Assembly (NCBI RefSeq): GCF_949628265.1 | Contig: NC_088787.1 | Span: forward strand, 6,066,501-6,130,500 | DNA length: 64,000 bases | From: Cloeon dipterum | Taxonomy: Eukaryota > Arthropoda > Insecta > Ephemeroptera > Baetidae | Direction: 5' to 3' | Shown here: positions 51,390 through 63,490 of the stretch, in pieces | How positions within the stretch are numbered: position 1 is the first letter of the stretch | Layout of the letters: the number at the start of each line of letters is the position of its first letter | Translations under genes and position numbers: made by a program | The notes under the pieces: model-generated | The model's input: only the letters and a program-made list of their open reading frames with translations | Databases searched by the model: none | What the model was told of the DNA's origin: nothing

Positions 51390-52390
51390 GAAATTTCGAC
51401 AGTACAAAAGGCAACGGCAAGAATCGCACTGAGTCAGAGCAGCTGTGATGCTTGGACTCAATTTTTGCCCGCTCCTGTACTCGCTATAGCTATAATCCTG
51501 ATGTTTATAACGCACAGCACAACACAGCAAAGAATAAATTGCGCAAAACTTAGTGATAATATATATGCTCTTAAATTTAAATTCTCCTGGTCGCATGATA
51601 AAAATTATCAAGATCGTGAATCGTGACTGGTCCCACATGTCAAATAAATACAGTATATGACCATGCCCATTGGCTCACATTGTTAAGGCACTCAGGAGTG
51701 TCACAACACTGGGAGGTATTTGAGCAGTTGCGCGATAATTTTTTTATTTAGGACACGGGAAAATGAAAAAATTATAAAGATATTAATTATGGCTGGCTGG
51801 CGCGGCACAGCTGGCAGAGCCGATCAAAATGGTCGGCGGCTCAAGAAAGCTCAGTCTGCTTGCTCGGCGCGGCTGGAATCGATATTTTTTCCTTGAGCAA
51901 CGGCAAGAACCCCACTGACAATGAGAGTCAGAGCAGCTGCAGGATGCTTTGAGAAGCTACAAGAGAGGCGCGTTAGCTTCTAAACTCGCACGGTCTTGCT
52001 CTTGCAACTTAACTTTTGCCCACGCCTGTACTCCCGCTCATTCAGGCTGGCACACACAGCACAGCGAGGAAGACACTGTGGAAAAATTAGTGTTATTATT
52101 ATAAGTTAAAATCCTCCTGGTCGCATGAGAATAACTATCAGGATCGAGACTGGGCCCAGATGTCAGCAAATGATTTAACCAGAAAAGTTTTAAATGCTAA
52201 ATGTGGAATAGTTGGCACCTAAATTGTAACCCCTCATTTTTTCACAACAATTTTGAACCGTCTGATAAATGTTGGCCCTGATAATATTGGTGCCAGTGCT
52301 CCACGTTGGGGGCTATCCTTAAATTAACCCATTACATAATAAAATTAAACAAAATCCCCCAGCACACTCAGCTGACTCAGCCAATGAAAT
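51390..52390. repeat. Left arm of the satellite-flanking inverted repeat, partly duplicated
   Basis: 51900-52390 matches 56697-57165 in reverse complement (GTCAGAGCAGCTG, CCTGTACTCCCGCTCATT, CCTCCTGGTCGCAT, ATCAGGATCGAGACTGGGCC, GGGGGCTATCC). 51390-51640 is a direct, more diverged duplicate of 51920-52160. No coding potential. Confidence 0.78.
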
Positions 52391-52569
52391 GGGCATTCGT
52401 TTGATGTTTTATTTTATTTTTTGGCATTTCCTTCGCGTAGAAATACAGCGTTAAATCGGAGCTTTTACTGAAAAATCCCAAATTTCTATTTATCCGGAAC
52501 GAAAAAAAATTCATGCATGTTAAACAGGTATTTGGCTTTAATTTCTGCAAATTCCTAAATTTACCCAAA

Positions 52570-55500
52570 ATTTTCTGTAAAACAATATAGGGTGGGTGCC
52601 GAAGTGGCTAAACCCTGCAGTCTACCTTTAAAAAAGGACAAAAGGGTGAAAACGCTGTTTGAAAGTCTTGTTTCCACTTTAAAACTATTTTGAACAAAGT
52701 TTGCAGGGTTAAGCCAAATTAAAACCTCCTCAAGTGGACTCCAAATTGTATGTAGAACAAGATAGGGTGGGTGCCGAAGTGGCTAAACCCTGCAGTCTAC
52801 CCTTAAAAAGGGACGAAAGGGTGAAACACGCTGTTTGAAGTCTTGTTTCCACTTTAAAACTATTTTGAACACAGTTTGCAGGGTTTAGCCACCTTGAAGC
52901 CTCCTTAGGTGAACTGCAAATTTTATGTAGAACATGGTAGGGTGGGTGCCAAAGTGGCTAAACCCTGCAAACTGTGTTCGAAATAGTTTAAAAGTGGAAA
53001 CAAGACTTCAAACAGCGTGTTTCACCATTTCGTCCCTTTTACAGGTAGACTGCAGGGTTTAGCCACTTCGGCACCCACCCTATCTTGTTCTACATACAAT
53101 TTGGAGTCCACTTGAGGAGGTTTTAATTTGGCTTAACCCTGCAAACTTTGTTCAAAATAGTTTTAAAGTGGAAACAAGACTTCAAACAGCGTTTTTCACA
53201 CTTTGTCCCTTTTTAAAGGTAGACTGCAGGGTTTAGCCACTTTGGCACCCACCCTATCTTGTTTAACATAAAATTTGGAGTCCACCTAAAGAGGTTTCAA
53301 GGTGGATAAACCCTGCAAACTTTGTTCAAAATAGTTTTAAAGTGGAAACAAGACTTACACAGCGTGTTTTACCCTTTTGTCCCTTTTACAGGTAGACTGC
53401 AGGGTTAAGCCACTTCGGCACCCGCCCTATCTTGTTTTACAGAAAATTTGGAGTCCACTTGAGGAGGTTTCAAGGTGGATTAACCCTGCAAACTTTGTTC
53501 AAAATAGTTTTAAAGTGGAAACAAGACTTACACAGCATGTTTTACCGTTTTGTCCCTTTTTAAAGGTAGACTGCAGGGTTTAGCCACTTCGGCACCCACC
53601 CTATCTTGTTCTACATACAATTTGGAGTCCACTTGAGGAGGTTTTAATTTGGCTTAACCCTGCAAACTTTGTTCAAAATAGTTTTAAAGTGGAAACAAGA
53701 CTTAACACAGCGTGTTTTACCCTTTTGTCCCTTTTACAGGTAGACTGCAGGGTTTAGCCACTTCGGCACCCATCCTTCCTTGTTCTACATACAATTTGGA
53801 GTCCACTTGAGGAGGTTTTAATTTGGCTTAACCCTGCAAACTTTGTTCAAAATAGTTTTAAAGTGGAAACAAGACTTCAAACAGCGTTTTTCACCCTTTT
53901 GTCCTTTTTTAAAGGTAGACTGCAGGGTTTAGCCACTTCGGCACCCACCCTATCTTGTTCTACATAAAATTTGGAGTCCATTTGAGGAGGTTTCACGGTG
54001 GCTTAACCCTGCAAACTTTGTTCAAAATAGTTTTAAAGTGGAAACAAGACTTCACACAGCGTGTTTTACCCTTTTGTCCCTTTTACAGGTAGACTGCAGG
54101 GTTTAGCCACTTCGGCACCCATCCTTCCTTGTTCTACATACAATTTGGAGTCCACTTGAGGAGGTTTTAATTTGGCTTAACCCTGCAAACTTTGTTCAAA
54201 ATAGTTTTAAAGTGGAAACAAGACTTCAAACAGCGTTTTTCACCCTTTTGTCCTTTTTTAAAGGTAGACTGCAGGGTTTAGCCACTTCGGCACCCACCCT
54301 ATCTTGTTCTACATAAAATTTGGAGTCCACTTGAGGAGGTTTTAATTTGGCTTAACCCTGCAAACTTTGTTCAAAATAGTTTTAAAGTGGAAACAAGACT
54401 TCAAACAGCGTTTTTCACCCTTTTGTCCTTTTTTAAAGGTAGACTGCAGGGTTTAGCCACTTCGGCACCCACCCTATCTTGTTCTACATAAAATTTGGAG
54501 TCCATTTGAGGAGGTTTCACGGTGGCTTAACCCTGCAAACTTTGTTCAAAATAGTTTTAAAGTGGAAACAAGACTTAACACAGCGTGTTTTACCCTTTTG
54601 TCCCTTTTACAGGTAGACTGCAGGGTTTAGCCACTTCGGCACCCATCCTTCCTTGTTCTACATACAATTTGGAGTCCACTTGAGGAGGTTTTAATTTGGC
54701 TTAACCCTGCAAACTTTGTTCAAAATAGTTTTAAAGTGGAAACAAGACTTCAAACAGCGTTTTTCACCCTTTTGTCCTTTTTTAAAGGTAGACTGCAGGG
54801 TTTAGCCACTTCGGCACCCACCCTATCTTGTTCTACATAAAATTTGGAGTCCACCAAAAGAGGATTCAATGTGGATAAATCCTGCAAACTTTGTTCAAAA
54901 TAGTTTTAAAGTGGAAACAAGACTTAACACAGCGTGTTTTACCCTTTTGTCCCTTTTACAGGTAGACTGCAGGGTTTAGCCACTTCGGCACCCATCCTTC
55001 CTCGTTCTACATAAAATTTGGAGTCCACTTGAGGAGGTTTTAATTTGGCTTAACCCTGCAAACTTTGTTCAAAATAGTTTTAAAGTGGAAACAAGACTTC
55101 AAACAGCGTTTTTCACCCTTTTGTCCTTTTTTAAAGGTAGACTGCAGGGTTTAGCCACTTCGGCACCCACCCTATCTTGTTCTACATAAAATTTGGAGTC
55201 CATTTGAGGAGGTTTCACGGTGGCTTAACCCTGCAAACTTTGTTCAAAATAGTTTTAAAGTGGAAACAAGACTTCAAACAGCGTTTTTCACCCTTTTGTC
55301 CCTTTTACAGGTAGACTGCAGGGTTTAGCCACTTCGGCACCCATCCTTCCTCGTTCTACATAAAATTTGGAGTCCACTTGAGGAGGTTTTAATTTGGCTT
55401 AACCCTGCAAACTTTGTTCAAAATAGTTTTAAAGTGGAAACAAGACTTCAAACAGCGTTTTTCACCCTTTTGTCCTTTTTTAAAGGTAGACTGCAGGGTT

Positions 55501-56455
55501 TAGCCACTTCGGCACCCACCCTATCTTGTTCTACATAAAATTTGGAGTCCATTTGAGGAGGTTTCACGGTGGCTTAACCCTGCAAACTTTGTTCAAAATA
55601 GTTCTAAAGTGGAAACAAGACTTCAAACAGCGTTTTTCACCCTTTTGTCCTTTTTTAAAGGTAGACTGCAGGGTTTAGCCACTTCGGCACCCACCCTATC
55701 TTGTTCTACATAAAATTTGGAGTCCATTTGAGGAGGTTTCACGGTGGCTTAACCCTGCAAACTTTGTTGAAAATAGTTTTAAAGTGGAAACAAGACTTAA
55801 CACAGCGTGTTTTACCCTTTTGTCCCTTTTACAGGTAGACTGCAGGGTTTAGCCACTTCGGCACCCATCCTTCCTTGTTCTACATACAATTTGGAGTCCA
55901 CTTGAGGAGGTTTTAATTTGGCTTAACCCTGCAAACTTTGTTCAAAATAGTTTTAAAGTGGAAACAAGACTTCAAACAGCGTTTTTCACCCTTTTGTCCT
56001 TTTTTAAAGGTAGACTGCAGGGTTTAGCCACTTCGGCACCCACCCTATCTTGTTCTACATAAAATTTGGAGTCCACCAAAAGAGGATTCAATGTGGATAA
56101 ATCCTGCAAACTATGTTCAAAATAGTTTAAAAGTGGAAACAAGACTTCACACAGCGTGTTTCACCCTTTTGTATCTTTTTAAATGTAGACTGCAGGGTTT
56201 AGCCACTTTGGCACCCACCCTATCTTGTTCTACATAAAATTTGGAGTCCGCCTAAAGAGGTTTTAAGGTGGATAAACCCTGCAAACTGTGTTCAAAATAG
56301 TTTTAAAGTGGAAACAAGACTTCAAACAGCGTTTTTCACCCTTTTGTCCTTTTTTAAAGGTAGACTGCAGGGTTTAGCCACTTCGGCACCCACCCTATCT
56401 TGTTCTACATAAAATTTGGAGTCCACCTGAGGAGGTTTCAAGGTGGCTAAACCCT
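52570..56455. repeat. Satellite array, about 22 units of ~175 bp, with an internal inversion
   Basis: Each unit contains GACTGCAGGGTTTAGCCACT, TCGGCACCCACCCTATCTTG, TTTGGAGTCCACTTGAGGAG, AACCCTGCAAACTTTGTTC and AAAGTGGAAACAAGACTT. From about 53040 to 56450 some 20 units point one way; two units at 52590-52960 point the other way, with the switch near 52980. Two main variants, marked by CACCCATCCTTCC...TAATTTGG and CACCCACCCTATC...TTTCACGG, tend to alternate, giving a higher-order period near 350 bp. A third variant (CCACCAAAAGAGGATTCAAT) occurs twice. Short open frames crossing units are chance. Inverted arms flank the array. Confidence 0.97.
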
Positions 56456-56696
56456 GCTGAGTATTTAAGTATCGCTATTTAGCTGTTTTCTACGGCATTT
56501 CACGCGTTTCTGTTCTTCTTGAGCGTGTTTCTACCCCTTAGAACCACTTGTGTGTTCGGGGGTGTAACATTTATGCTAATTTCAACCCTCTGAACGTATT
56601 TTTGTTGAAATCGAATTTTGGCGATATCGCCAAGTTCATTACTTTTAAAAGGTTTGAAAAATGGGCTGGCGATATCTCCAACTTCACTAGCGTCAT

Positions 56697-57165
56697 CGGA
56701 TGAGTGTGCTGGTTTTTTTAATTTTATTATGTAAGGGTGAAATAAAGGATAGCCCCCAACTTGTAGCACTGGCACGGATATTATCAGTGCCAACTTTTAT
56801 TAGACGGTTCAAAATTGTTGTGAAAAATGACGGGTTACAATTTATAGGTGCCAACTATTCGACACATTAAACTGTGATTATTTAGCATTTAAAACGTTTC
56901 TGGTTAAATATCATTTAAATTTACTGATATCGGGGCCCAGTCTCGATCCTGATAATTTTCTTATGCAACCAGGAGGATTTAAACTTTAATTAATATCACT
57001 AATTTTTCCGCAGTTCATTCCTTGCTGCGCTGTGTGTGCCGGCAGTAATGAGCGGGAGTACAGGAGTGGACAAAAGTTAAGATGCAAGACCGACCATGTG
57101 AGTTTAGCAGCTATCGCGCCTCTCTTACAGCATATCTCCAAGCATCCCAGCTGCTCTGACCTAAG
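56697..57165. repeat. Right arm of the satellite-flanking inverted repeat
   Basis: Inverted counterpart of 51900-52390. It continues without a gap into the segment 57166-57332 whose partner is at 49057-49215, so on the left the two pieces are separated by the ATF7IP-like gene. Confidence 0.78.
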
Positions 57166-57332
57166 CTATCAAAAAGAATTCCTCTTTAGAATGACATAAT
57201 CATCAGCCAATGAGATGTTAGAGTTATCCCTCTTTGAACGGTTCGAGAATGCCAACTTTCCCCATAACAGTCCATGCTCGAGCGTCAGCAATGTATGCGC
57301 GGCTGACGTCACAGCAATTCTTCCCAAACCAT
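57166..57332. repeat. CRE-containing segment upstream of Ro60
   Basis: Inverted copy of 49057-49215, with CTGACGTCACAGCAATTC near its end. It lies directly upstream of the Ro60-like start codon and may contribute promoter sequence. Confidence 0.7.
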
Positions 57333-57490
57333 CCAAATAATGACGCTCCAGCTGAGGCATTCTAGGATTCCCTGAAGAGCTTTCAGGTTGTGGAATCGTG
57401 CCGTGCAATTCACGTGCCTGCAGCAGAGGCAGAGAGGACGACGCTCTAGTTAGTAAGTGAAACACTGGTAAAATAGCGGTAGAGAGCATA

Positions 57491-60400
57491 ATGCCAGCGG
57501 TTCCTCAACAATCTCAAACATCAAATGGAGATGCCGGGATGGAAAATCCGAAAAATCCGCAATCAGTGGTACGTTTCTTATATTTAAATCACCCTCGCCA
57601 CTTTTATCTTACAATTAACCGTCAATGGGGCGGATCACGGCACCGTTTTTTAGCTCGACCTTGAAACGCTGTACAATGCTTACCTTATGCCCAGCGTTGC
57701 CATTTTTTTTCAAGGTTGCGTTGCCGTGATCCGCCCCAATATCGGAGATCGGAGAGTTCAACGCACGATAAATCTAGAAATTATTTAGACTAATATTATG
57801 ACAGTTATTTCAAGAATTTACCCGAGAGCTCTCCGCGTTCAGAATTTAAGATATATTTATATAATATACCTTCTCTATCGTTTGTGCCGTGGCAAATAGG
57901 CAGATTCTCGCCCCGCCCACTTTTATTTCCCGTTGCATCGCATGAAAAAGCACAAGTCAGCTGATCGGAGTGAAGTTAGAAGTTATTAAGCTCTAGGTGA
58001 TATACGATATAATGTATTACTGCTCGGACAGTACTACACCACTGGAGCAAATAATTTCATTCCGACTTCCGACCAACTGCCTTGCGATGGAAGGGAAATG
58101 AAAGTGGGTGGGGTGAGAGGTGAGCCATTTTTCCGCGGCACGAAGAATTATTATGACATAATAATATATTGCAGAAGGAGGCAGTGGAGGCGTGCGTGCG
58201 GCAGCTTGGGAAGCTAAATTTGTTGTCTGAGTTGCCTGAAGCCAAGAATGAGAATCCGTGCCCACCATCCCGTTCCAAATACCTGACGCAGCAGTACATT
58301 GGCGCGGCCAGCCAGCCGCGGGAGGTGCGGCTGCGACGGCTGCTTGCCTACGGCGACGAGGTACCAATTTACTTGCCAGGCAACCGCGAAATGCGATTGA
58401 TCAACCAGGAGAATTCCGCTGTGATCCTCGAGTGCGTCAAGGAAGCCGATGAGCAGGTGGTCGAAAATGATACGAGAAAACCACCTTCTGGTCGGAAAAA
58501 GAAAGACAAAGAGCAGTGGGACAGCGAGTGGGACGAGTGGGACCGAAAAATTAAGGTATTATTTGCATTCTTTATATAAAAAGAACCATTAAAAAATACA
58601 TTTTCGTAGGTTCCAATTACTTCCTGACGGGAGTAATTAAATATTTCTGATCTAAATTTGTTTTGTGACGTGCAAGCAGAGGCGCAAAGCAAAAAAACGC
58701 ACTTTTTGGCGCGCGGAACTCATGAACCTTATTTTGGTCGTTACTCTGCGCATGCATCACCCCTCTGACGTCACAGAAGCTCTCACTCAGATGCCATTGC
58801 AAAGCAGGAAGCATGGCTGTGACGTCAGAGTAGTGACCAAAAGGTTCATGCATTGCGCGCCAAAGCAACGTGCGTGTTTTACTCAACGCTTCTGCTCGCA
58901 CGTCACGTAAGTCCCAAGTCCCAAAACATTTTTCGATCGGAAAAACTATTTGCCCCACCTATTTATTATCAAAACCCTGAGGAATCGATCGGAACACATG
59001 AAAATGTGGTTTCAGAGTGGGTTTTAAATTAAAATAATCCAGTGGGGGCCAGATGTGCGATAACATAGGTTCACACTACGCAGATCCAAGATGGCGTCTG
59101 AATGTGGGAAGCAAAAAGCTCTCTTTGGACTGCCGTACGAGTGTCAAGAGTTTTTTTGTACGATCCAAAAGACACAATTAGCACCAGAAATGCAAATTAT
59201 GTCACAATATTGACCAAAGCTTGATCCTTTAGCGCATTTTTTCACGCCATACACTCCACCGGATGCCATACCTGCGCGTCACACGAATCTGGCCCCCGCT
59301 GAAATAATCATATTGTAAATATTCTTTTTTCTGATCGTTGTGTGTATTTTTCTGTTGTTAAATATAGGAAGAATACCCCCTTTTGCAAATTCTAGAGGAA
59401 TATTTGGACCCAGAAAATGGATGGGAGTTGCGTTTTTGCGCTATTTACGTGCTGGCTGTTTGCGTGCGTACGCCTTGCAAGAAGAACCTGAAGAATGGCT
59501 TCTACAGGCTAGCCGAGAAATACGTCGAGTCTGAGGAAGACCTGTTCTTTTTCATCAAAGTAGCGACCGCCTTTTTTGGCGAGGAAACTGATAAAAAGGG
59601 GAAGAAGCGCGTCAGACGTGCGTATTTTAGTTGAAAAAATTCCATGTGGAAAATTTTTTGTTTTGGTTCTTATTATTAATTTTAAAGGGGGGTACGGCCG
59701 CGGGATGCGCAGACTTGTGAAGCGATGGTACCAAAGACAGGAGCCAGAGGAGCTGCTAAAGAGAGTGCTTCACGTAAAGAGCCACTATGGATGGAAGCAC
59801 TCGGATCTGATCAGAATGGCACACGTCACAGGCGAAATTGACAAAGAGGACAATGCTGGTGAGTCTGCTACACAACTTTTCCAAAAATTTCTTTGGATAA
59901 ATAATTAATTTAGATTTATCACAGCCTAAAATTATTTGTTAGTATTGAATTAGCTATTTATAATTTATCTACGATATTTTTCCTTAAAGACCGTTTTTTG
60001 ACGAAGTTTCTGAGCACACCAATCGATTCCTGAGGGTCGAATTAGGTAATGTTGATATTTTTCCGTTCAATAAGTCCAGTGCGACGTGGAACTTTTTCCC
60101 GCCAAAACAATAATATATGAACGTATTATGCGAGAACTGCGCATGCGTCAGAGCTGGTTTGAAAACTTGCAGAGAGACCGCCATTACGAATGACTTCTTT
60201 CTCAGATCTAGCCAGCTCTGACGCAGGCGCACTTATCGCATTACTCATATTGTTTTGGCGGGAAAAAAGTTCGCACGTCGCGCTGCATTTTGGTCGGAAA
60301 AAATATCCACTGTACCTAATTCGACCCTCAAGAATCGATTGGTGTGCTCTGAAACTTCGTCAAAGACGATCTTCATTTAATTAAAATCCAACAAACATAT

Positions 60401-63038
60401 TTTTTATTAAGCTGGACAGCTGACGCCGCTTACAGTGGTTATAACCTTCTTGATAAACGGCTACAACAAGGCAATGGCGCTCTGCCAGGACAAATCAGAG
60501 TTTGGCCCAATTTTGCGAGTCCTGGAGCAACACAACCATAATGGTTACAAGCGAGAGTCAGCGCCGGAAGTGATCAGAAAATTGCAATTGAAAGTAGAGC
60601 AGGTGAGGACCGAGTGTCGGCAGGACAGTATGACCTGGTTGGCGATGTTGGCACACATGTCCCCCTCCGAGGTGGTACACCGCATAAGAAGCCTTTGGAA
60701 GGTGGAAAGTGCCGGAAACTCAAATTTGTTGCTGATGGTGGCTGCTAATAGGCTGCGGGCCGCTGATGATGGCATCCAGGTCAATCCTTGCGCCGTCGCC
60801 ATCGCCAGGACAAATTTCCTCATGGCCTCTTATTCCAAGTGAGTTTTATTTTTTGATTCCGGGACATTTAATATACCAGTTGTAAAAGCCGCCAACAGAT
60901 GGCGCCACCATATACTTTAGTAATAAATTTGATTTTAAGGCCCTTCCGCCACGATTTCAGATTCAATCCTGCCAATGTGCATTCTTCACTTTATATTCTT
61001 TCATTTGACGTGCTGAAAATCAAAATCGATTTAGCCAATAACAGTAGAATAGTAAATAAAAACTATTTTTTTTAAATATAAAAACATTTCCAACGTTTCT
61101 ACGGCGAATAGCTTGACTGATTTTGGTTTTGAGCTCCTAAAAAGAAAGCTTATTAAGTGAAGAATGAACAGAAGCTGAATCGAGTCTGAAATCGCAGCGG
61201 AAGTGCCTTAAACTTAAATTTATTACTAAATTATATGGTGGCGCCATCTGTTGGTGGCTTCGTAAACTAAGGGCTTGTACAAATGATGAATTTAAATTTA
61301 TAGTTTTGTGATTTGTAATGAAAATAATAATCATGCATTTAATTGTTTTTGGTAGCTCGAATAAGATTTTTTTCAATTCAAAAAGAAAAAAACAACATGC
61401 CACTCATCTTGAATTGGGAAAAATCGACTCCATGATCGTCAAGGCCCTGGATGAACTCTTGACCAAATCAATCGAGGTTTGCCATCCTGTTTTTTTTACT
61501 AAAATAATTTATTTACAAATTAAAATATTTTCATCACCTCCTAGTTTGATTCAAATTTTTAAAGGGAACATAAATGGCAACTTATTTAATAATTTTTTAC
61601 ATCTACAGAAAGCTCGACTTCCATTTTGAAAATTATAGATCGTACGTTTTTATTATTTCGCAGAAAATAGGACCAAAAATTAAACGGCGAGTTGTGGCAG
61701 CGATACACTTCGGCGAAGCGGGCAAGGAGCGATGCGCCCACACACATTCTATGTCCGCTGAGTACGCCGCAGCTTTGATTCTGCTCTCTCTGTCACACCA
61801 GTTTACAGATTTTGAGCTCTTGTTGTTTGGCAGCAGGAATAGAATGATCCCCGTCGAGTTCCCCGAGACTGGATCGATTAACAGAGTTTTGGAACTGTTT
61901 CGAGAGGCGAGTACCGTTTTTTTTAATTTAAAGATAAAATGAATATTTAAAGCAAATACAATGCGCAAAGATGGTCGACACTAGCGTCTAACCCAAGTTC
62001 CTATCGATTTAACTCTAATTTAATCAGTTTTAGGAATCAAAATATAATAAAAATAACTCCGGCCGTAACAAAAATCAATGGATTTTGCTCTCTTCGAAAT
62101 TAATAAATATATTTTTCCTATTTTCACAACAGAAAAACGATGACGACAGGAAAAAAATCAACCCGAAGATGGGTGCTCCGATGTTGTGGGCAAATACATT
62201 ATTTGATGTGAATAGGCAGGTCGATGCATTTGTAGTTATCACTCCGTCGCTCAAATACTGGTCAGGGGACATTAAGGGGTCGGCGCCCCTAACCGCCCTC
62301 AACGCTTACCACAGAACCCAGGCTGAAACAGGCATGCAAGAGCAGAAACGTGCAAAGTAAGTGTGATTTTAATTTAAATAATCGTTTCAAATAGATTTTC
62401 AATCAAATTAATATATCAGCTGTGTGTTTGAAGCTGCTATAACAGTTGGCATCACCGTGTACCATAGTAATAAATTCAATTTTAATTAATTTGCGCTGTG
62501 ATTTCAGACTCAATCCTGCTATTGTGCACTCTCTACTTAATATGCTTTCTTTTGACGGGCTGAAAACAAAATTCAGTCCAGCCATTCGCCGTAGAATCGT
62601 CGGAAAAGATTTTTCATTTAAAAAAATAGTGGTTTTCATGATCCTACGGCGATTGGCTGAACCGATTTTGGGTTTCGCAGCACGTCAAAAGAAAGCATAT
62701 TAAGCTAAGAGTGAACAATAGAAGGATTGAGCCTGAAATTGCAGCGGAAGTGCCTTAAAATTAAATTTATTACACAATTATATGGTGCGGCGCCATCTGT
62801 GTCGATGGCTTGGAACACTAAAAGAGCTTATGCTACTGGTGTAACCGTTTTTTAATTTTTTTTTGTCAGATTTGTCCTCTGCGCCCTTACGCCTATGGTT
62901 ATTAACTGCGCGCAGCCGCCGCGTTCTCTGCACGCTATGGACTTTACCGGCTTCGATGTCAACACTGTTTTCGTTCTCAAAAAGTACATTTGTGGCGCGT
63001 TCGACGACATGAACGTGCTGCCGAAGGCGGAGTGCTAA
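57491..63038 (+). CDS. Ro60: Ro60/TROVE-domain RNA-binding protein, divergent
   Basis: Nine exons join in phase: 57491-57568, 58175-58555, 59368-59617, 59688-59858, 60412-60838, 61356-61476, 61664-61906, 62133-62356 and 62870-63038 (687 aa; human Ro60 is 538). TROVE-type features include RLRRLLAYGDEVPIYLPGN, GRGMRRLVKRWYQ, GWKHSDLIRMAH and VNPCAVAIARTNF. The vWA-like C-terminus has FVVITPSLKYW and ends FTGFDVNTVFVLKKYIC. Ro60 binds Y RNAs and misfolded small RNAs in a HEAT-repeat ring and acts in RNA quality control. Here the vWA metal site is lost: the DxSxS of the family reads HFGEAG and the later Asp is missing. Intron 7 appears to use a GC donor (GAG/GCGAGT). The frame is open throughout, so the protein is probably made. 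Confidence 0.85.
57627..57737. mobile_element. 111-bp MITE, copy 2
   Basis: Same length and ends as 41150-41260 but opposite orientation, flanked by AAT on both sides (57624-57626 and 57738-57740). In Ro60 intron 1. Confidence 0.85.
57877..58147. mobile_element. MITE with CGTTTGTGCCGTGG ends, copy 2
   Basis: Related to 32767-32982: left ATCGTTTGTGCCGTGGCAAA, right TTTTTCCGCGGCACGAAGAA. In Ro60 intron 1; its right end lies only about 27 bp before the exon 2 acceptor. Confidence 0.65.
58665..58906. mobile_element. 242-bp hairpin MITE
   Basis: Left end GTGACGTGCAAGCAGAGGCG is mirrored by CGCTTCTGCTCGCACGTCAC; inner words CCTTATTTTGGTC and GACCAAAAGGTT also pair. In Ro60 intron 2. Contains CTGACGTCAC twice. 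Confidence 0.8.
59985..60382. mobile_element. ~400-bp MITE, fuller copy of the 10545 family
   Basis: Inverted ends around TTTGACGAAGTTTC, GAGCACACCAATCGATTC and GGGTCGAATTAGGTA; inner inverted words TTGTTTTGGCGGGAAAAA and GCCAGCTCTGACGC. In Ro60 intron 4, about 30 bp before the exon 5 acceptor. Confidence 0.8.
60886..61260. mobile_element. ~375-bp MITE in Ro60 intron 5, copy A
   Basis: Ends GCCAACAGATGGCGCCACCA and TGGTGGCGCCATCTGTTGG are inverted. Just inside, ATTTCAGATTCAATCCTGCC reads like a splice acceptor and gives a short frame resembling part of Ro60, but the same words occur in copy B, so they belong to the element. Confidence 0.8.
62430..62812. mobile_element. ~380-bp MITE in Ro60 intron 8, copy B
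   Basis: Second member of the copy A family. The left end is more diverged; the right end contains TATGGTGCGGCGCCATCTGT. Inner words ACTCAATCCTGCTATTGTGC and GCCATTCGCCGTAGAATCGT are shared or mirrored. It sits in a phase-2 intron, as copy A does. Confidence 0.8.
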
Positions 63039-63181
63039 ATCAACCTCTCAAACCAAAAGCATTATTTTAAAATTAAAATATTTTTTGTCTAGTATCCAAC
63101 ATAAATCTGTTGCGTTTAGAAATTTTGATTAATTGTTTTGCTGATGCTTAAAATCCTTTACATTAATTATTTTGAATCTGC

Positions 63182-63187
63182 AATAAA
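63182..63187 (+). terminator. Poly(A) signal of the Ro60-like gene
   Basis: AATAAA 144 bases after the Ro60 stop codon. Confidence 0.6.
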
Positions 63188-63261
63188 AATATTTGTTAAT
63201 ATATTATATCTATGATGTATTTTTGTACATGAAATAATAGGGGTATATACTTACTATTTTG

Positions 63262-63267
63262 TTTATT
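63262..63267 (-). terminator. Probable poly(A) signal of the lipoxygenase
   Basis: TTTATT on the plus strand (AATAAA on the minus strand), about 225 bases past the lipoxygenase stop. The two genes converge with about 80 bp between their signals. Confidence 0.45.
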
Positions 63268-63490
63268 AATTTATCCTCTATTCCGATACACTATAAGATG
63301 AAAGAAGAACAAATCCTCGAAAGAATTTCCAATTAAAAATTATTTAAAATGGGTTTATATTAAATTTTAATTTTCCTTCAATGATATTAAGCATTTTTGT
63401 CTAGGCGGTCTTTATCTCGTAAAAAATGGGTCATTATATATAAACAAAAAAGCGCGCAAAACTCGGATCATACATGTTTTTCATTAAAAA

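Noticed and set aside
52570-56455. Regular repeats that could suggest a CRISPR array
   Set aside because: Units are ~175 bp tandem satellite with no unique spacers, in a eukaryotic genome.
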